A DNA stretch of 64,000 nt, taken from the NCBI GenBank assembly GCA_034435035.1, contig DAOTXW010000103.1, positions 1 to 64,000 on the forward strand, in the 5' to 3' direction. The notes under the pieces are model-generated. The model was not told where the DNA came from. It made no database searches and was given only the letters and a program-made list of their open reading frames with translations. Source of the stretch: JAHEME01 sp034435035 (lineage in GTDB: Bacteria; Chloroflexota; Anaerolineae; Aggregatilineales; UBA3940). The position numbers and the translations under genes were made by a program. The number at the start of each line of letters is the position of its first letter. Position 1 is the first letter of the stretch. Shown piece after piece: positions 31,930 to 40,543 of this stretch.

Positions 31930-33509
31930 CCGCCGCTGAGCGCCGCTGGCTGGCTGGCATGATCGGCCTGATCACGCTGCTCACCAGTGCCCCGCACCTG
32001 ATCGGTCTGCTGGGATCGACTGCTGCTCACCCGTACAGCGGCGCCCTGCTGCTTCCTGGCGACGTCTTCAGCTACTATGCCAAGATGCGGCTGGGTGCGG
32101 GCGGCGCGTGGCTTTTTCAGAATGTATACGCCGTCGAGCCGCACTCTCCGGCGCCGCTGTATCTGGTGTATCTGCTGCTGGGGCGGCTGGCTTCGATCGG
32201 GGCGGACGCGCGCGTGCCGCTGATTCGTCTGGTGATTGTCTATCATGCGTCCCGCGCCGTCCTGGGCATCGTACTGCTGGCGCTGCTCTACCGTGTTATC
32301 GCCCTGATCCTGCCCGATCCGCCCCGCCGGCGGCTGGCCTGGGCGCTGATCGCCCTGGGAGGGGGCCTGGGCTGGCTGATGCTCCTGCTGGCGCGGGAGC
32401 CGCTGCCGCTGGGGAGCCTGCCGCTGGACCTGTATCTGGGCGAGGCTTCCACCATGGTGCCGCTGCTGGCGCTGCCGCACGTCCTGCTGGCGCGCGCAGC
32501 GCTGCTGGGCGGGCTGCTGCTGCTGGCGGCCGGCGTCGAGCGCGGCGACTGGCGGAGAACGGCCCTGGGGGGAGCGTGCTGGCTGCTGGCGGTCATCGGG
32601 GTGCCCTTCTACATCGCGGTGGCTGGCGGAATCGCAGGGGGCTGGGCGCTGGCCCGCCTGGCGCTGACCCGCGCCGTCCCCTGGCGCCTGCTGATCATGG
32701 CGGCGGCGGCTGGCCTGCCCGGTGCTCTGCTGGCGATCGCGACTCTGTTCAGCGTGGGCGGCGACCCCGTCTATAGTGCCTGGGCGGCGCAGAACCGGCT
32801 GCCGCTGCCCCATCCCCTGCACCTGATCGCATTGGCGGGCCTGCAGGCGGCGCTGGCCATCCCCGGTGCGATCCACCTGTGGCGGGAGCGCCCCGCCCAT
32901 ACCGATCTTTTTCTCGGCTGGGTGGTGGCTGCGCCGCTCCTGTGGCTGATCCCGCTGCCATTCCGGCTGCGTCTGATCGAGGGATTCATGATCCCGCTCA
33001 CGACGCTGGCCGTCCTCGGGTTGTACCGGCTGGCTGCGCCGCGTGGGCTCCCTGCGATTCGTGCCGCTGCCGCCGCGCTGCTGTCCCTGCTGCTGCCCTC
33101 CGGGTTGTTCCTGCTGGTCGGCGCCATCAGCCTGAGCGCGCTGGGCGGCGCCTATCTGCCCCCCGATCGGGCGGCGGTCATGGACTGGCTGCGGGTCAAT
33201 GCCCGGCCGGGCGCGGTCGTCCTCTCTGCGGAGTCTGCCGGGGTGCAGCTTCCCGCTGCCGCGCCGGTGCGCTCGCTGGTCGGCCATGCCTTTGAAACCC
33301 CTGACTTTGCCGGTAAGGAGCGCCTCGTGGCGGACTGGTTCCGGGGCGACCGACCCCCGGATGCGTTGCAGTCCTATGGCGTGACCTACATCTGGGTTGG
33401 CCCGGAGGAGGGTGCGCTGGCGGGAGGTGCGTTTGATCCGGGTGATCTGCCGCTGCGGGTGGTCGCGGCCAGCGGTGAGTTCGTGCTCTATGAGGTGGTT
33501 CGCCCATGA
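31926..33509 (+). CDS. GT-C-like membrane protein, paralogue A3
   Basis: A 527-residue protein and the third local paralogue. The first-loop motif is PGDVFSYYAKMRLG, the second is AVEPHSPAPL, and the later loop reads DPVYSAWAAQNRLPLP. The C-terminal domain begins DRAAVMDWLRVNARPGAVVLS. It is more diverged than the other two, with shorter loops, but shares every motif block in the same order. The start GTG at 31926 overlaps the previous gene by four bases and the stop overlaps the next YfhO-like gene by four. Confidence 0.75.
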   Translation: MTAAERRWLAGMIGLITLLTSAPHLIGLLGSTAAHPYSGALLLPGDVFSYYAKMRLGAGGAWLFQNVYAVEPHSPAPLYLVYLLLGRLASIGADARVPLIRLVIVYHASRAVLGIVLLALLYRVIALILPDPPRRRLAWALIALGGGLGWLMLLLAREPLPLGSLPLDLYLGEASTMVPLLALPHVLLARAALLGGLLLLAAGVERGDWRRTALGGACWLLAVIGVPFYIAVAGGIAGGWALARLALTRAVPWRLLIMAAAAGLPGALLAIATLFSVGGDPVYSAWAAQNRLPLPHPLHLIALAGLQAALAIPGAIHLWRERPAHTDLFLGWVVAAPLLWLIPLPFRLRLIEGFMIPLTTLAVLGLYRLAAPRGLPAIRAAAAALLSLLLPSGLFLLVGAISLSALGGAYLPPDRAAVMDWLRVNARPGAVVLSAESAGVQLPAAAPVRSLVGHAFETPDFAGKERLVADWFRGDRPPDALQSYGVTYIWVGPEEGALAGGAFDPGDLPLRVVAASGEFVLYEVVRP

Positions 33510-35806
33510 AAGACTGGCTGCGGCGCTGGCTGCCGGCGATCGCCCTGATCCTGTCGCTGTCCGCCCTGTTCCGCCGGCTGCTGCTTGGCGAGGTGATCTA
33601 CTGGGGCACGCCGCTGCTCCAGTTCTATCCCTGGCGTGACGCGGCCTTTTCGGCACTGCGGCAGGGCCGGCTGCCGCTGTGGAATCCGCTGGTCGGGCAT
33701 GGCGCACCCCTGCTGGCGAACTATCAGGTGGCGGTCTTCTACCCGCCGAACTGGCTGCACCTGCTGCTGCCAGCCGAGTTCGCCATGACCTGGGTCGGCG
33801 TCCTGCATCTGGTGTGGGCCGGGCTGGGGATGATGGCCTACCTGCGCGCACTGGGCGCCGACCGCTTTGGGCAGGGCATTGGGGCGCTGGCCTACAGCCT
33901 CAGCGGCTATCTGATCGGGCGCTTTGGCTTTCTGAGCATCACCGCAGCCGTGGCCTGGCTGCCCTGGCTGATCCTCTGCGTCGATCGGCTGGTCACGAAC
34001 ACAGCCGCTTCCGGTGATCTGGCCCGGCGCAGCGCAGCGCTGGCGGCGGTCGTTGGGCTGCTGCTGCTGGCGGGCCACGCCCAGACGGCCTTCTACAGTC
34101 TGGTGCTGGCAGGTCTTTATACCCTCTGGCGGATCGGGACGCTTCCCGCCGCGGCGTCCGCGGCCCGGCTCGGACGGGCTGCTGCGGCGCTCGCTGCGGT
34201 GATCCTGGGTGTGGCGCTGGCGGGGATCCAGCTTGCGCCCACTCTGGAGCTGATGCAGGCTTCCCAGCGGGCGGCCGGTGTAAGCCGGGACTTCGCGCTG
34301 ACCTACTCCTTCTGGCCCTGGCGCTTCCTGACGCTCCTCTCGCCCAACCTTTTCGGCAGCCCGGCCAGCGGCACCTTCCGCGGCTATGGTAACTACTGGG
34401 AGGATGCAGTCTACGTGGGCCTGCTCACCCTGATGCTCGCCGGCCGGGCGGTCGTCGTTCACGCCCGATCGCATCGGAAGCTGGCTGCGCCCCGCCCTGT
34501 CCCGGTGGTGCCATTCTATGCGGCGATCATCCCCCCGGTCTTCCTGCTGGCCCTGGGGCACAACACCCCGCTCTTCCCCTGGCTTTATGATCATGTGCCG
34601 ACTTTCAATCTTTTCCAGGGCCCGACGCGCTGGACTCTGCTGGCGGTCTTCGCGCTGGCCGTCCTGGGCGGGCTTGGAGCCAGCGGCTGGCGGACATCAC
34701 CGCGAGGGCTGACGTGGGCGCGTCGGGCCGTGGCGGCCGGGCTGGCCATGACGCTCAGCGGCGCGGCGCTGGCCGCCTTCACCGGTTACGGGACGCCTCC
34801 GACACTTCAGTTCGGGGTGATCCGGCTGGGTGTGATGCTGGCGCTGGCTGCCGCGCTGGCCCTGCTGCTCCGCCGCGCCGAGCGCCAGCCCGCCCGCCGC
34901 GCCGGCTGGGAGCTGGCGGCGCTGGCCCTCCTGGCCATTGACCTGGTCTCTGCCCACAGCGGCCTCAACCCCACCGTGCAGGCTGACTACTATCACCGGG
35001 ATGTGCCGCTGGCGCGCCTCGCCGCGGAGGCCGCTCCCGGCGCGCGTGTCTACTACCCGGCGGATGAGGAATATGCCGCCAAGTTCGAGGCTTTCTACAG
35101 CTTTCGCGACTTCTACGCCGGAGGGTGGGCGCTCCATGAGGACCTGCGAGTCTCTCTGCTGCCCAACCTCGGCATGATCGAGGGGATCCCATCAGCGGGC
35201 AGCTTTGATCCCCTGCAGGTCGGGGCGCACACAGCGGCGCTGGCTGCCGCCGATTCGACCTCCGGCGCGGCGGGGATCGATGCCCTGCGGCGGCTCAATA
35301 TCGGCGTGCTGATGTCTGTCACACCGCGCCCGTACCTGGAGCGTCTTGGCGGGGTCGGGCCGGTGTCTGCCTATGCGGTTCCCGACCCCTGGCCGCGGGC
35401 GCTGCTCGCTCGCTGTCGCCCTGCCGGTGAGCGCGCGGTACAATGCGCCGGGCCCGGGCCCGGCAGCGCGTTGATCCGGCGCGATGATCCTGCGGCGCTG
35501 GAGATCGTTGTTTCCAGTCCAGCGCCGGGGACGCTGCTGCTGCTTGACACGGATTATCCCGGGTGGCAGGCCGCTGTGGATGCCCACCCGGTGCCGATCC
35601 AGCGCGCTAACGGGGCCTTCCGGGCCGTCGAGGTCCCGGCTGGCGAGCATATCGTCACGTTTGATTATCGCCCGGCCAGCCTGCGCACGGGGGCGCTGGT
35701 CAGCGCCCTGGCGCTGGCAGCCTGGACGCTGTTGTTGGGGGGGGGGCGGCTGCAGGGCCGGCAGTTGCGCAGCCCTGCCGATCGAGGAGCCGATGCACAA
35801 GCCTGA
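33506..35806 (+). CDS. YfhO family membrane protein
   Basis: A 766-residue protein of about twelve helices. The YfhO signature is clear: YWGTPLLQFYPWRDAAFSAL, LPLWNPLVGHGAPLLAN, VAVFYPPNWLHLLLP, then HLVWAGLGMMAYLRALG. The C-terminal beta-rich domain ends DTDYPGWQAAVDAHPVPIQ and FDYRP, matching YfhO tails. Members transfer sugars from undecaprenyl-phosphate carriers to cell-wall polymers. It is longer than and clearly related in layout to the protein at 28097, so the two may act on different acceptors. It overlaps the next gene by 14 bases. Confidence 0.85.
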   Translation: MKDWLRRWLPAIALILSLSALFRRLLLGEVIYWGTPLLQFYPWRDAAFSALRQGRLPLWNPLVGHGAPLLANYQVAVFYPPNWLHLLLPAEFAMTWVGVLHLVWAGLGMMAYLRALGADRFGQGIGALAYSLSGYLIGRFGFLSITAAVAWLPWLILCVDRLVTNTAASGDLARRSAALAAVVGLLLLAGHAQTAFYSLVLAGLYTLWRIGTLPAAASAARLGRAAAALAAVILGVALAGIQLAPTLELMQASQRAAGVSRDFALTYSFWPWRFLTLLSPNLFGSPASGTFRGYGNYWEDAVYVGLLTLMLAGRAVVVHARSHRKLAAPRPVPVVPFYAAIIPPVFLLALGHNTPLFPWLYDHVPTFNLFQGPTRWTLLAVFALAVLGGLGASGWRTSPRGLTWARRAVAAGLAMTLSGAALAAFTGYGTPPTLQFGVIRLGVMLALAAALALLLRRAERQPARRAGWELAALALLAIDLVSAHSGLNPTVQADYYHRDVPLARLAAEAAPGARVYYPADEEYAAKFEAFYSFRDFYAGGWALHEDLRVSLLPNLGMIEGIPSAGSFDPLQVGAHTAALAAADSTSGAAGIDALRRLNIGVLMSVTPRPYLERLGGVGPVSAYAVPDPWPRALLARCRPAGERAVQCAGPGPGSALIRRDDPAALEIVVSSPAPGTLLLLDTDYPGWQAAVDAHPVPIQRANGAFRAVEVPAGEHIVTFDYRPASLRTGALVSALALAAWTLLLGGGRLQGRQLRSPADRGADAQA

Positions 35807-37232
35807 ACACCGACCGGATCACGCGCCATCCAGCTGGAGCCTGCGGCTTCCGGTGTCCGAGCGTAAACTGCTGCTTGCTCTCGGCGACTTGGCTGCGGTC
35901 AATCTCGCGGTGCTGGTGGCGCTGTGGGTGTGGGCGCAGGTGGGCAGCCGCGATTACAATATTGGTTTTATCCTCTCGCAGGGGCACTGGTTTATCATCC
36001 TCACCGTTCTGTGGCTGATGCTGGCAGCGGCCAATGATTTCTACGATCTTGCCCTGACGGCGCGCTGGGCGCGCAGCCAGGTGCGGCTGGCGCAGATCAC
36101 GCTCCAGCTGTTGGTGATCTATCTGCTCATCTTTTTCTTATCGGAACGGGATGCGCTGCCGCGCCTGTTCATCCTTTACTATGCCGCGCTGTCATATGGG
36201 CTTATCGCCCTGTGGCGGCTGGGGCGCCCGTTTCTGATCGGCTGGGTGCCGCTGAAGCAGCGTGCTGCCATCGTCGGGCGCAGCTGGTCTGCAGCGGCCA
36301 TGATCGATGCCATCCACCGCTACGCCCCCGATGACTATGAGATCGTCGGGGTAATCAGCACCGCGGAAGACCCCGACCCGGCAGCGGTGCACGATATACC
36401 GCTGCTTGGAACCGGCAGCGACCTGGCCGCCATCGTCCGCCAGCACCGCATCGGAGAGGTGATTCTGGCTGCCAGCGCCAGCGTCGATGGCGAGCTTTTC
36501 CAGGGTATCATGGACAGCTATGAGCAGGGCGTCCCGATGACTCCCATGCCGCTGCTGTATGAACGGCTGACCGGCATGGTCCCCGTCGAGTATGTTGGCG
36601 GGCATTGGAATCTGGTGCTTCCCCTTGAAGGGAGTTCGCCTTTTGATCCCTATCCGCTTCTCAAGCGGATGATGGATGTCCTGCTCAGCCTGGTTGGCCT
36701 GGCCGGGTTCGTGCTGCTGCTGCCGTTGATCGCGCTGGCGATCCGGCTGGACTCGCCCGGCCCGATCTTCTACCGGCAGGAGCGCGTGGGCCGCGCCGGG
36801 CGGACGTTCTGGCTGACCAAGCTGCGGACAATGACGGTGGACGCCGAGGCCCGGCAGGGCCCGCTGTGGGCCGTTGCGGACGATCCACGTGTGACCCGCG
36901 TGGGCCGTTTCCTGCGCAGGACACGGCTGGATGAACTGCCGCAGCTGATCAACATCCTGCTGGGGGAGATGAGCCTGATCGGCCCGCGCCCGGAGCGCCC
37001 GTACTTCGTCGAGCGCCTCCAGCAGACCATCCCCTTTTACCGCACGCGCCTGACGGTGCAGCCAGGTGTCACCGGCTGGGCGCAGGTCAACTACGGATAC
37101 GGCAGCTCGGAGGCGGATGCCCTGATCAAGCTCAAGTACGATCTCTATTACATCCGCAACCGGTCGCTGCTCCTTGATATCCTGATTCTACTGCGCACGG
37201 TTGCCAGTGTTATTCGTATGCAGGGGACATGA
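35793..37232 (+). CDS. Polyprenyl-phosphate sugar-1-phosphate transferase
   Basis: A 479-residue enzyme that moves a sugar 1-phosphate from a nucleotide sugar to undecaprenyl phosphate, the first step of a repeat unit. Four to five N-terminal helices are followed by a Rossmann-like CoA-binding-type domain (QRAAIVGRSWSAAAMIDAI) and, from about residue 290, the catalytic Bac_transf domain: KRMMDVLLSL, a re-entrant helix, DSPGPIFYRQERVG, FWLTKLRTM, RRTRLDELPQLINIL and MSLIGPRPERP. ATG 35793 follows GAGGAG and overlaps the YfhO gene by 14 bases; the longer upstream frame is rejected. Likely glucose or galactose as first sugar, not decidable. Confidence 0.92.
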   Translation: MHKPEHRPDHAPSSWSLRLPVSERKLLLALGDLAAVNLAVLVALWVWAQVGSRDYNIGFILSQGHWFIILTVLWLMLAAANDFYDLALTARWARSQVRLAQITLQLLVIYLLIFFLSERDALPRLFILYYAALSYGLIALWRLGRPFLIGWVPLKQRAAIVGRSWSAAAMIDAIHRYAPDDYEIVGVISTAEDPDPAAVHDIPLLGTGSDLAAIVRQHRIGEVILAASASVDGELFQGIMDSYEQGVPMTPMPLLYERLTGMVPVEYVGGHWNLVLPLEGSSPFDPYPLLKRMMDVLLSLVGLAGFVLLLPLIALAIRLDSPGPIFYRQERVGRAGRTFWLTKLRTMTVDAEARQGPLWAVADDPRVTRVGRFLRRTRLDELPQLINILLGEMSLIGPRPERPYFVERLQQTIPFYRTRLTVQPGVTGWAQVNYGYGSSEADALIKLKYDLYYIRNRSLLLDILILLRTVASVIRMQGT

Positions 37233-39763
37233 ACACGATCCAGGTGGAATCACACGCTCCCATTCGTTTCAGCAGGGTGATCGCCCGGCACAGAGGAACC
37301 CTGCTGATCCTGCTCGCCCTGTACTTCACATTTGTGGGTGGCAGCTACATCACCGATCTCAGCATCGGCCCGCGCATTGTGCACCACTGGCTGCTGACTC
37401 TCCTGCTCGGTGGGTGGCTGCTCAGTCTGCTGCTGCGTCGGCGCCCGTGGCCGGCTGCTCCGATCGATGGGCCGGTGGCGGCTTTCTTCGCCGTTTGTGC
37501 CCTATCCACTGCTCTGGCAGTCGATCCGCGGGTCAGCGTCGAAGAGCTGTGGCGGCTCGGCATGCACATCCTGCTGCTGTATGCCCTGGTCGATCTGATG
37601 CGTGCCGTGCGCCCGCGTGCGGCCTTTGAACCGCTTTTCTTCGCATCGGCGGTTGTGATTCTGATCGGGCTGATCGAGTTCACCTCCTGGTATACCGGGG
37701 TGCCGCCTTTGCCGCTGTTCCTCCAGCCCTGGCTGCCGATTGGCGGCCTGACCCAGCCTATCCCCCCCGAGATCTATCGCCTCAGCTTTACGCTCCTGAT
37801 CTCCACCTACCTCTCCAGCTATATGGCGATCCTGATCCCGGTGGGGCTGGCATGGCTGATCTCCACGCACTCGCCGGAGACGCGCCGCGGGATGGCCCTG
37901 TGGCTGGCCGGCGCGGTGCTGATCGAGACGCTCAGCTTTTCGCGGGGCGGGCTCCTCTCGCTGGCTGTGTCGCTGCCCACGTTCATGCTGCTGAAGCTGG
38001 CCAGCATGGCCAGCCTGCGAGCGCGCCTCCGGACCGCTGTCCGTGATCCCCGCTTCCTGGCCGCCGCCCTGGTGCTGGTGCTGTTCGCTGCCGGATTTGC
38101 CTTCATCTGGACGCGCCAGGCCGATCTGTCCGGCCACCGGACCGGGGATCGTGAGCGTTCGGCGCTCTGGAACGCTGCCTGGGAGATCGGTCTGCAGCAC
38201 CCCGTGCTCGGTGTGGGGCCATACGGCTATGGGCGAGCGCTGCGCGTGGTGCGCGACCCGGCGTACACGCGCGACCATATCCGGCCTCATAACATCCCCC
38301 TGCAGGTCTGGGCCGAGGAGGGCGGGGCCGGGGTGGCCGCTCTGCTGGTCATGACGGGCGCCACGTTCCTGGCTGGCTTTCGCCGCTGGCGCGGCGCGCG
38401 CGGCATCGACCGCACGCGTGTGGCCGGCGCGCTGGCGGCGCTGGCCGGTTTCTCGGCTCACAATCTCTTCGATACTTTCACCGCCGCCACGCCGGTCCTG
38501 CTGCCCGCGCTGGTGCTGGTGGCCTACCTGGTCTATCCGCTGGAGCGCGAACCCGGCCCGGCGGCGGCCCGTCTGCGGGCGCTGGCCCCGGCGGCCGCCC
38601 TCCTGGCGGTGATCGCCGCCGCGGCGGGCTGGGCCTTCTCCGATGCGGCGCAGCAGCAGTTTCACAGGGCCATCACCCTGGCTGACGAGGATGACCTGCC
38701 CGGGGCGCTGGAGGCTATCGGGCGGGCGCAGGCTCTCGATCCCGCTATGGGGATGTACGCGGCGCAGAAGGCAGAGTTTGCCGGACAGCTGGCCCTGCAA
38801 GACCCGGCGGCGCTGCCCGCTGCGCTGTCGGCCTATCGAGAGGCCCTGTCCCGCGAGGATAGCTACGATCTGCTGCATACTAACTATGCCTTGCTGCTCA
38901 GCCTTTCTGGCGATTGGTTGGCAGCGAGAGAGCATCTGCAGCGTGCCGCTGCCCTCCAGCCGTTCACTCCATTGATCTGGCTGCGCCTGGCCGAGGTGGA
39001 AACTCACCTCGGGAACGGGGAGGCTGCCACCGCTGCCTACCAGCAGTCGCTGACTTACGCCCCCCATATGGCGGCCTCCCCGTTCTGGGAAACAACCGAT
39101 CTGCGCCGTGCAGCCCGCGATCGCTACCTGGCCGAAAACGGCCTCGATGTCATACCGCTGGCCGGCCTCGCCCGCATCCCTGACCGCTGCTGGCCCGCTG
39201 TGGCGGCGCTCCGCAGCGGAACCCCCTCACCGGACTCACCGCCCATCACGGACTGGTGCGCTGGCGAGGCCGCCCTGCGCCTCGACGAAGACCCGGCGGC
39301 GGCGCTCCGCTGGCTGGATCAGGCCATCAGCGCGACGCCGGCAGATGGGCGGTTCTACGCGTCCCGCGCCGAGGCGCGCCTGGCGCTGGCCGATGCGGCC
39401 GGCGCGGAGCGTGATGCCCGTATTGCGTTGTTTCTGGGTGAGCCGCGGGGCTACTACGTGCTGGGCCGGCTGGCCGAAGCGGCGGGCGATCTGGCCGCCG
39501 CCGAGTCCTATTACCAGGGCTACGGCCCGCTGACGATCCAGAATCAGGCCTGGGATGTAGTCGCCTATGCCCGCCGCGGCAGTCTGAAATGGCTGCCCGA
39601 TCCTCGCCTTGACGCTCCGGGCCCTGCCGGTTATGATTTTGCCGCGTGGCTGGCCCTCGCGCAGATGTACAGCGCCGGGGGGCGTGAGGCGGACGCGCTG
39701 CGCGTTTATGCGGCGATCCAGGCGCTCGATCCCTACCTGGTTCCTCCCAGACCGAACCGCTGA
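37229..39763 (+). CDS. O-antigen ligase-like membrane protein with TPR domain
   Basis: An 844-residue protein. The N-terminal half has about eleven helices and the Wzy_C/ligase pattern: LSFSRGGLLSLAVSL, then a large outer loop with GLQHPVLGVGPYGYG and RPHNIPLQVWAEEGGAG. From about residue 475 a soluble region of TPR repeats follows (LPGALEAIGRAQALDPAMGMY and similar units). O-antigen ligases and related PglL oligosaccharyltransferases join a finished glycan to lipid or protein; fused TPR domains occur in protein-glycosylating members. It could therefore be the terminal transferase of the locus. Start overlaps the previous gene by four bases. Confidence 0.88.
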   Translation: MNTIQVESHAPIRFSRVIARHRGTLLILLALYFTFVGGSYITDLSIGPRIVHHWLLTLLLGGWLLSLLLRRRPWPAAPIDGPVAAFFAVCALSTALAVDPRVSVEELWRLGMHILLLYALVDLMRAVRPRAAFEPLFFASAVVILIGLIEFTSWYTGVPPLPLFLQPWLPIGGLTQPIPPEIYRLSFTLLISTYLSSYMAILIPVGLAWLISTHSPETRRGMALWLAGAVLIETLSFSRGGLLSLAVSLPTFMLLKLASMASLRARLRTAVRDPRFLAAALVLVLFAAGFAFIWTRQADLSGHRTGDRERSALWNAAWEIGLQHPVLGVGPYGYGRALRVVRDPAYTRDHIRPHNIPLQVWAEEGGAGVAALLVMTGATFLAGFRRWRGARGIDRTRVAGALAALAGFSAHNLFDTFTAATPVLLPALVLVAYLVYPLEREPGPAAARLRALAPAAALLAVIAAAAGWAFSDAAQQQFHRAITLADEDDLPGALEAIGRAQALDPAMGMYAAQKAEFAGQLALQDPAALPAALSAYREALSREDSYDLLHTNYALLLSLSGDWLAAREHLQRAAALQPFTPLIWLRLAEVETHLGNGEAATAAYQQSLTYAPHMAASPFWETTDLRRAARDRYLAENGLDVIPLAGLARIPDRCWPAVAALRSGTPSPDSPPITDWCAGEAALRLDEDPAAALRWLDQAISATPADGRFYASRAEARLALADAAGAERDARIALFLGEPRGYYVLGRLAEAAGDLAAAESYYQGYGPLTIQNQAWDVVAYARRGSLKWLPDPRLDAPGPAGYDFAAWLALAQMYSAGGREADALRVYAAIQALDPYLVPPRPNR

Positions 39764-39775
39764 AAGGCGTTCTGC

Positions 39776-40543
39776 GTGGCCGATACGCTGGTGGTCGTGC
39801 CAACCTACAACGAGGCTGACAACATCGCCGAGCTGGTGCGGATGCTGCTCGAGCTCCCGCTGGATATCGGTGTCGTGGTGGTCGATGATAACTCGCCGGA
39901 CGGCACCGGTGAAGTCGCTGACTCGCTGGCCGCCGCGTACCCGGGGCGCGTGTGGGTTGTTCACCGCGCTGGCAAGCTTGGTCTGGGAACTGCCTACCTG
40001 GCCGGGTTCAAGCTCGCGCTCGATCCGGCGCTCGCCGGCGGGCGGGTGGAGCGCGTCATGACCATGGATGCTGACTTCTCGCACCATCCACGCTTCATCC
40101 CGGCCCTGGTGGAGGCCAGCCGCCGCGGGCACGATCTGGTGATCGGCTCGCGCTACGTCCGCGGAGGCGGCACGCCGGACTTCCCCTTTCGTCGCCGGCT
40201 GCTCAGCGCTGGAGCCAATGCCTTTGCCCGGACGATGCTCGGCCTGCGCGCCCATGACGCGACCGCCGGCTTCCGCTGCTACCGCCGCCAGGTGCTGGAA
40301 TCCCTGCCCCTGGACACGATCTTCTCCAGCGGCTATTCCTTCCTCATCGAGATGCTGTATCTGGTTCAGCATGCGGGCTTCAGCGTTGGTGAGGTCCCTA
40401 TCACCTTTCTTGACCGCACACAGGGTAAATCGAAGATCTCTGAGCAGGAGATCCTTCGCGCCATCTACACCGTTTTGCGCCTGACCGGGCGGCGGCTGCT
40501 CCGCCTCGATCGCGGGCGGCCTCCCCGACAGGCGTCCACGTGA
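39776..40543 (+). CDS. Polyprenol-phosphate mannose synthase-type GT2
   Basis: A 255-residue cytoplasmic GT-A fold enzyme of the dolichol-phosphate mannosyltransferase (DPM1) group. Motifs: VVVPTYNEADNI, VVVDDNSPDGT (34-44), the metal-binding MDADFSHHP (97-105), VIGSRYVRGG and TAGFRCYRR, with FSSGYSFLIEML. No C-terminal membrane helices, so it is the soluble DPM1/Ppm1-D2 type. It would load mannose (or glucose) from GDP/UDP onto polyprenyl phosphate, the donor used by GT-C enzymes such as those around it. It is the only clear nucleotide-sugar GT in the 24-kb locus. GTG start; the stop overlaps the next gene. Confidence 0.92.
   Translation: MADTLVVVPTYNEADNIAELVRMLLELPLDIGVVVVDDNSPDGTGEVADSLAAAYPGRVWVVHRAGKLGLGTAYLAGFKLALDPALAGGRVERVMTMDADFSHHPRFIPALVEASRRGHDLVIGSRYVRGGGTPDFPFRRRLLSAGANAFARTMLGLRAHDATAGFRCYRRQVLESLPLDTIFSSGYSFLIEMLYLVQHAGFSVGEVPITFLDRTQGKSKISEQEILRAIYTVLRLTGRRLLRLDRGRPPRQAST

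Noticed and set aside
31911..33851. 646-codon minus-strand frame opposite the third GT-C paralogue
   Set aside because: Arg/Gln/Pro-rich low-complexity translation, crosses a gene boundary, and the plus strand carries conserved motifs.
37502..39067. 521-codon minus-strand frame opposite the ligase-TPR gene
   Set aside because: Same compositional bias as other antisense shadows and no domain.
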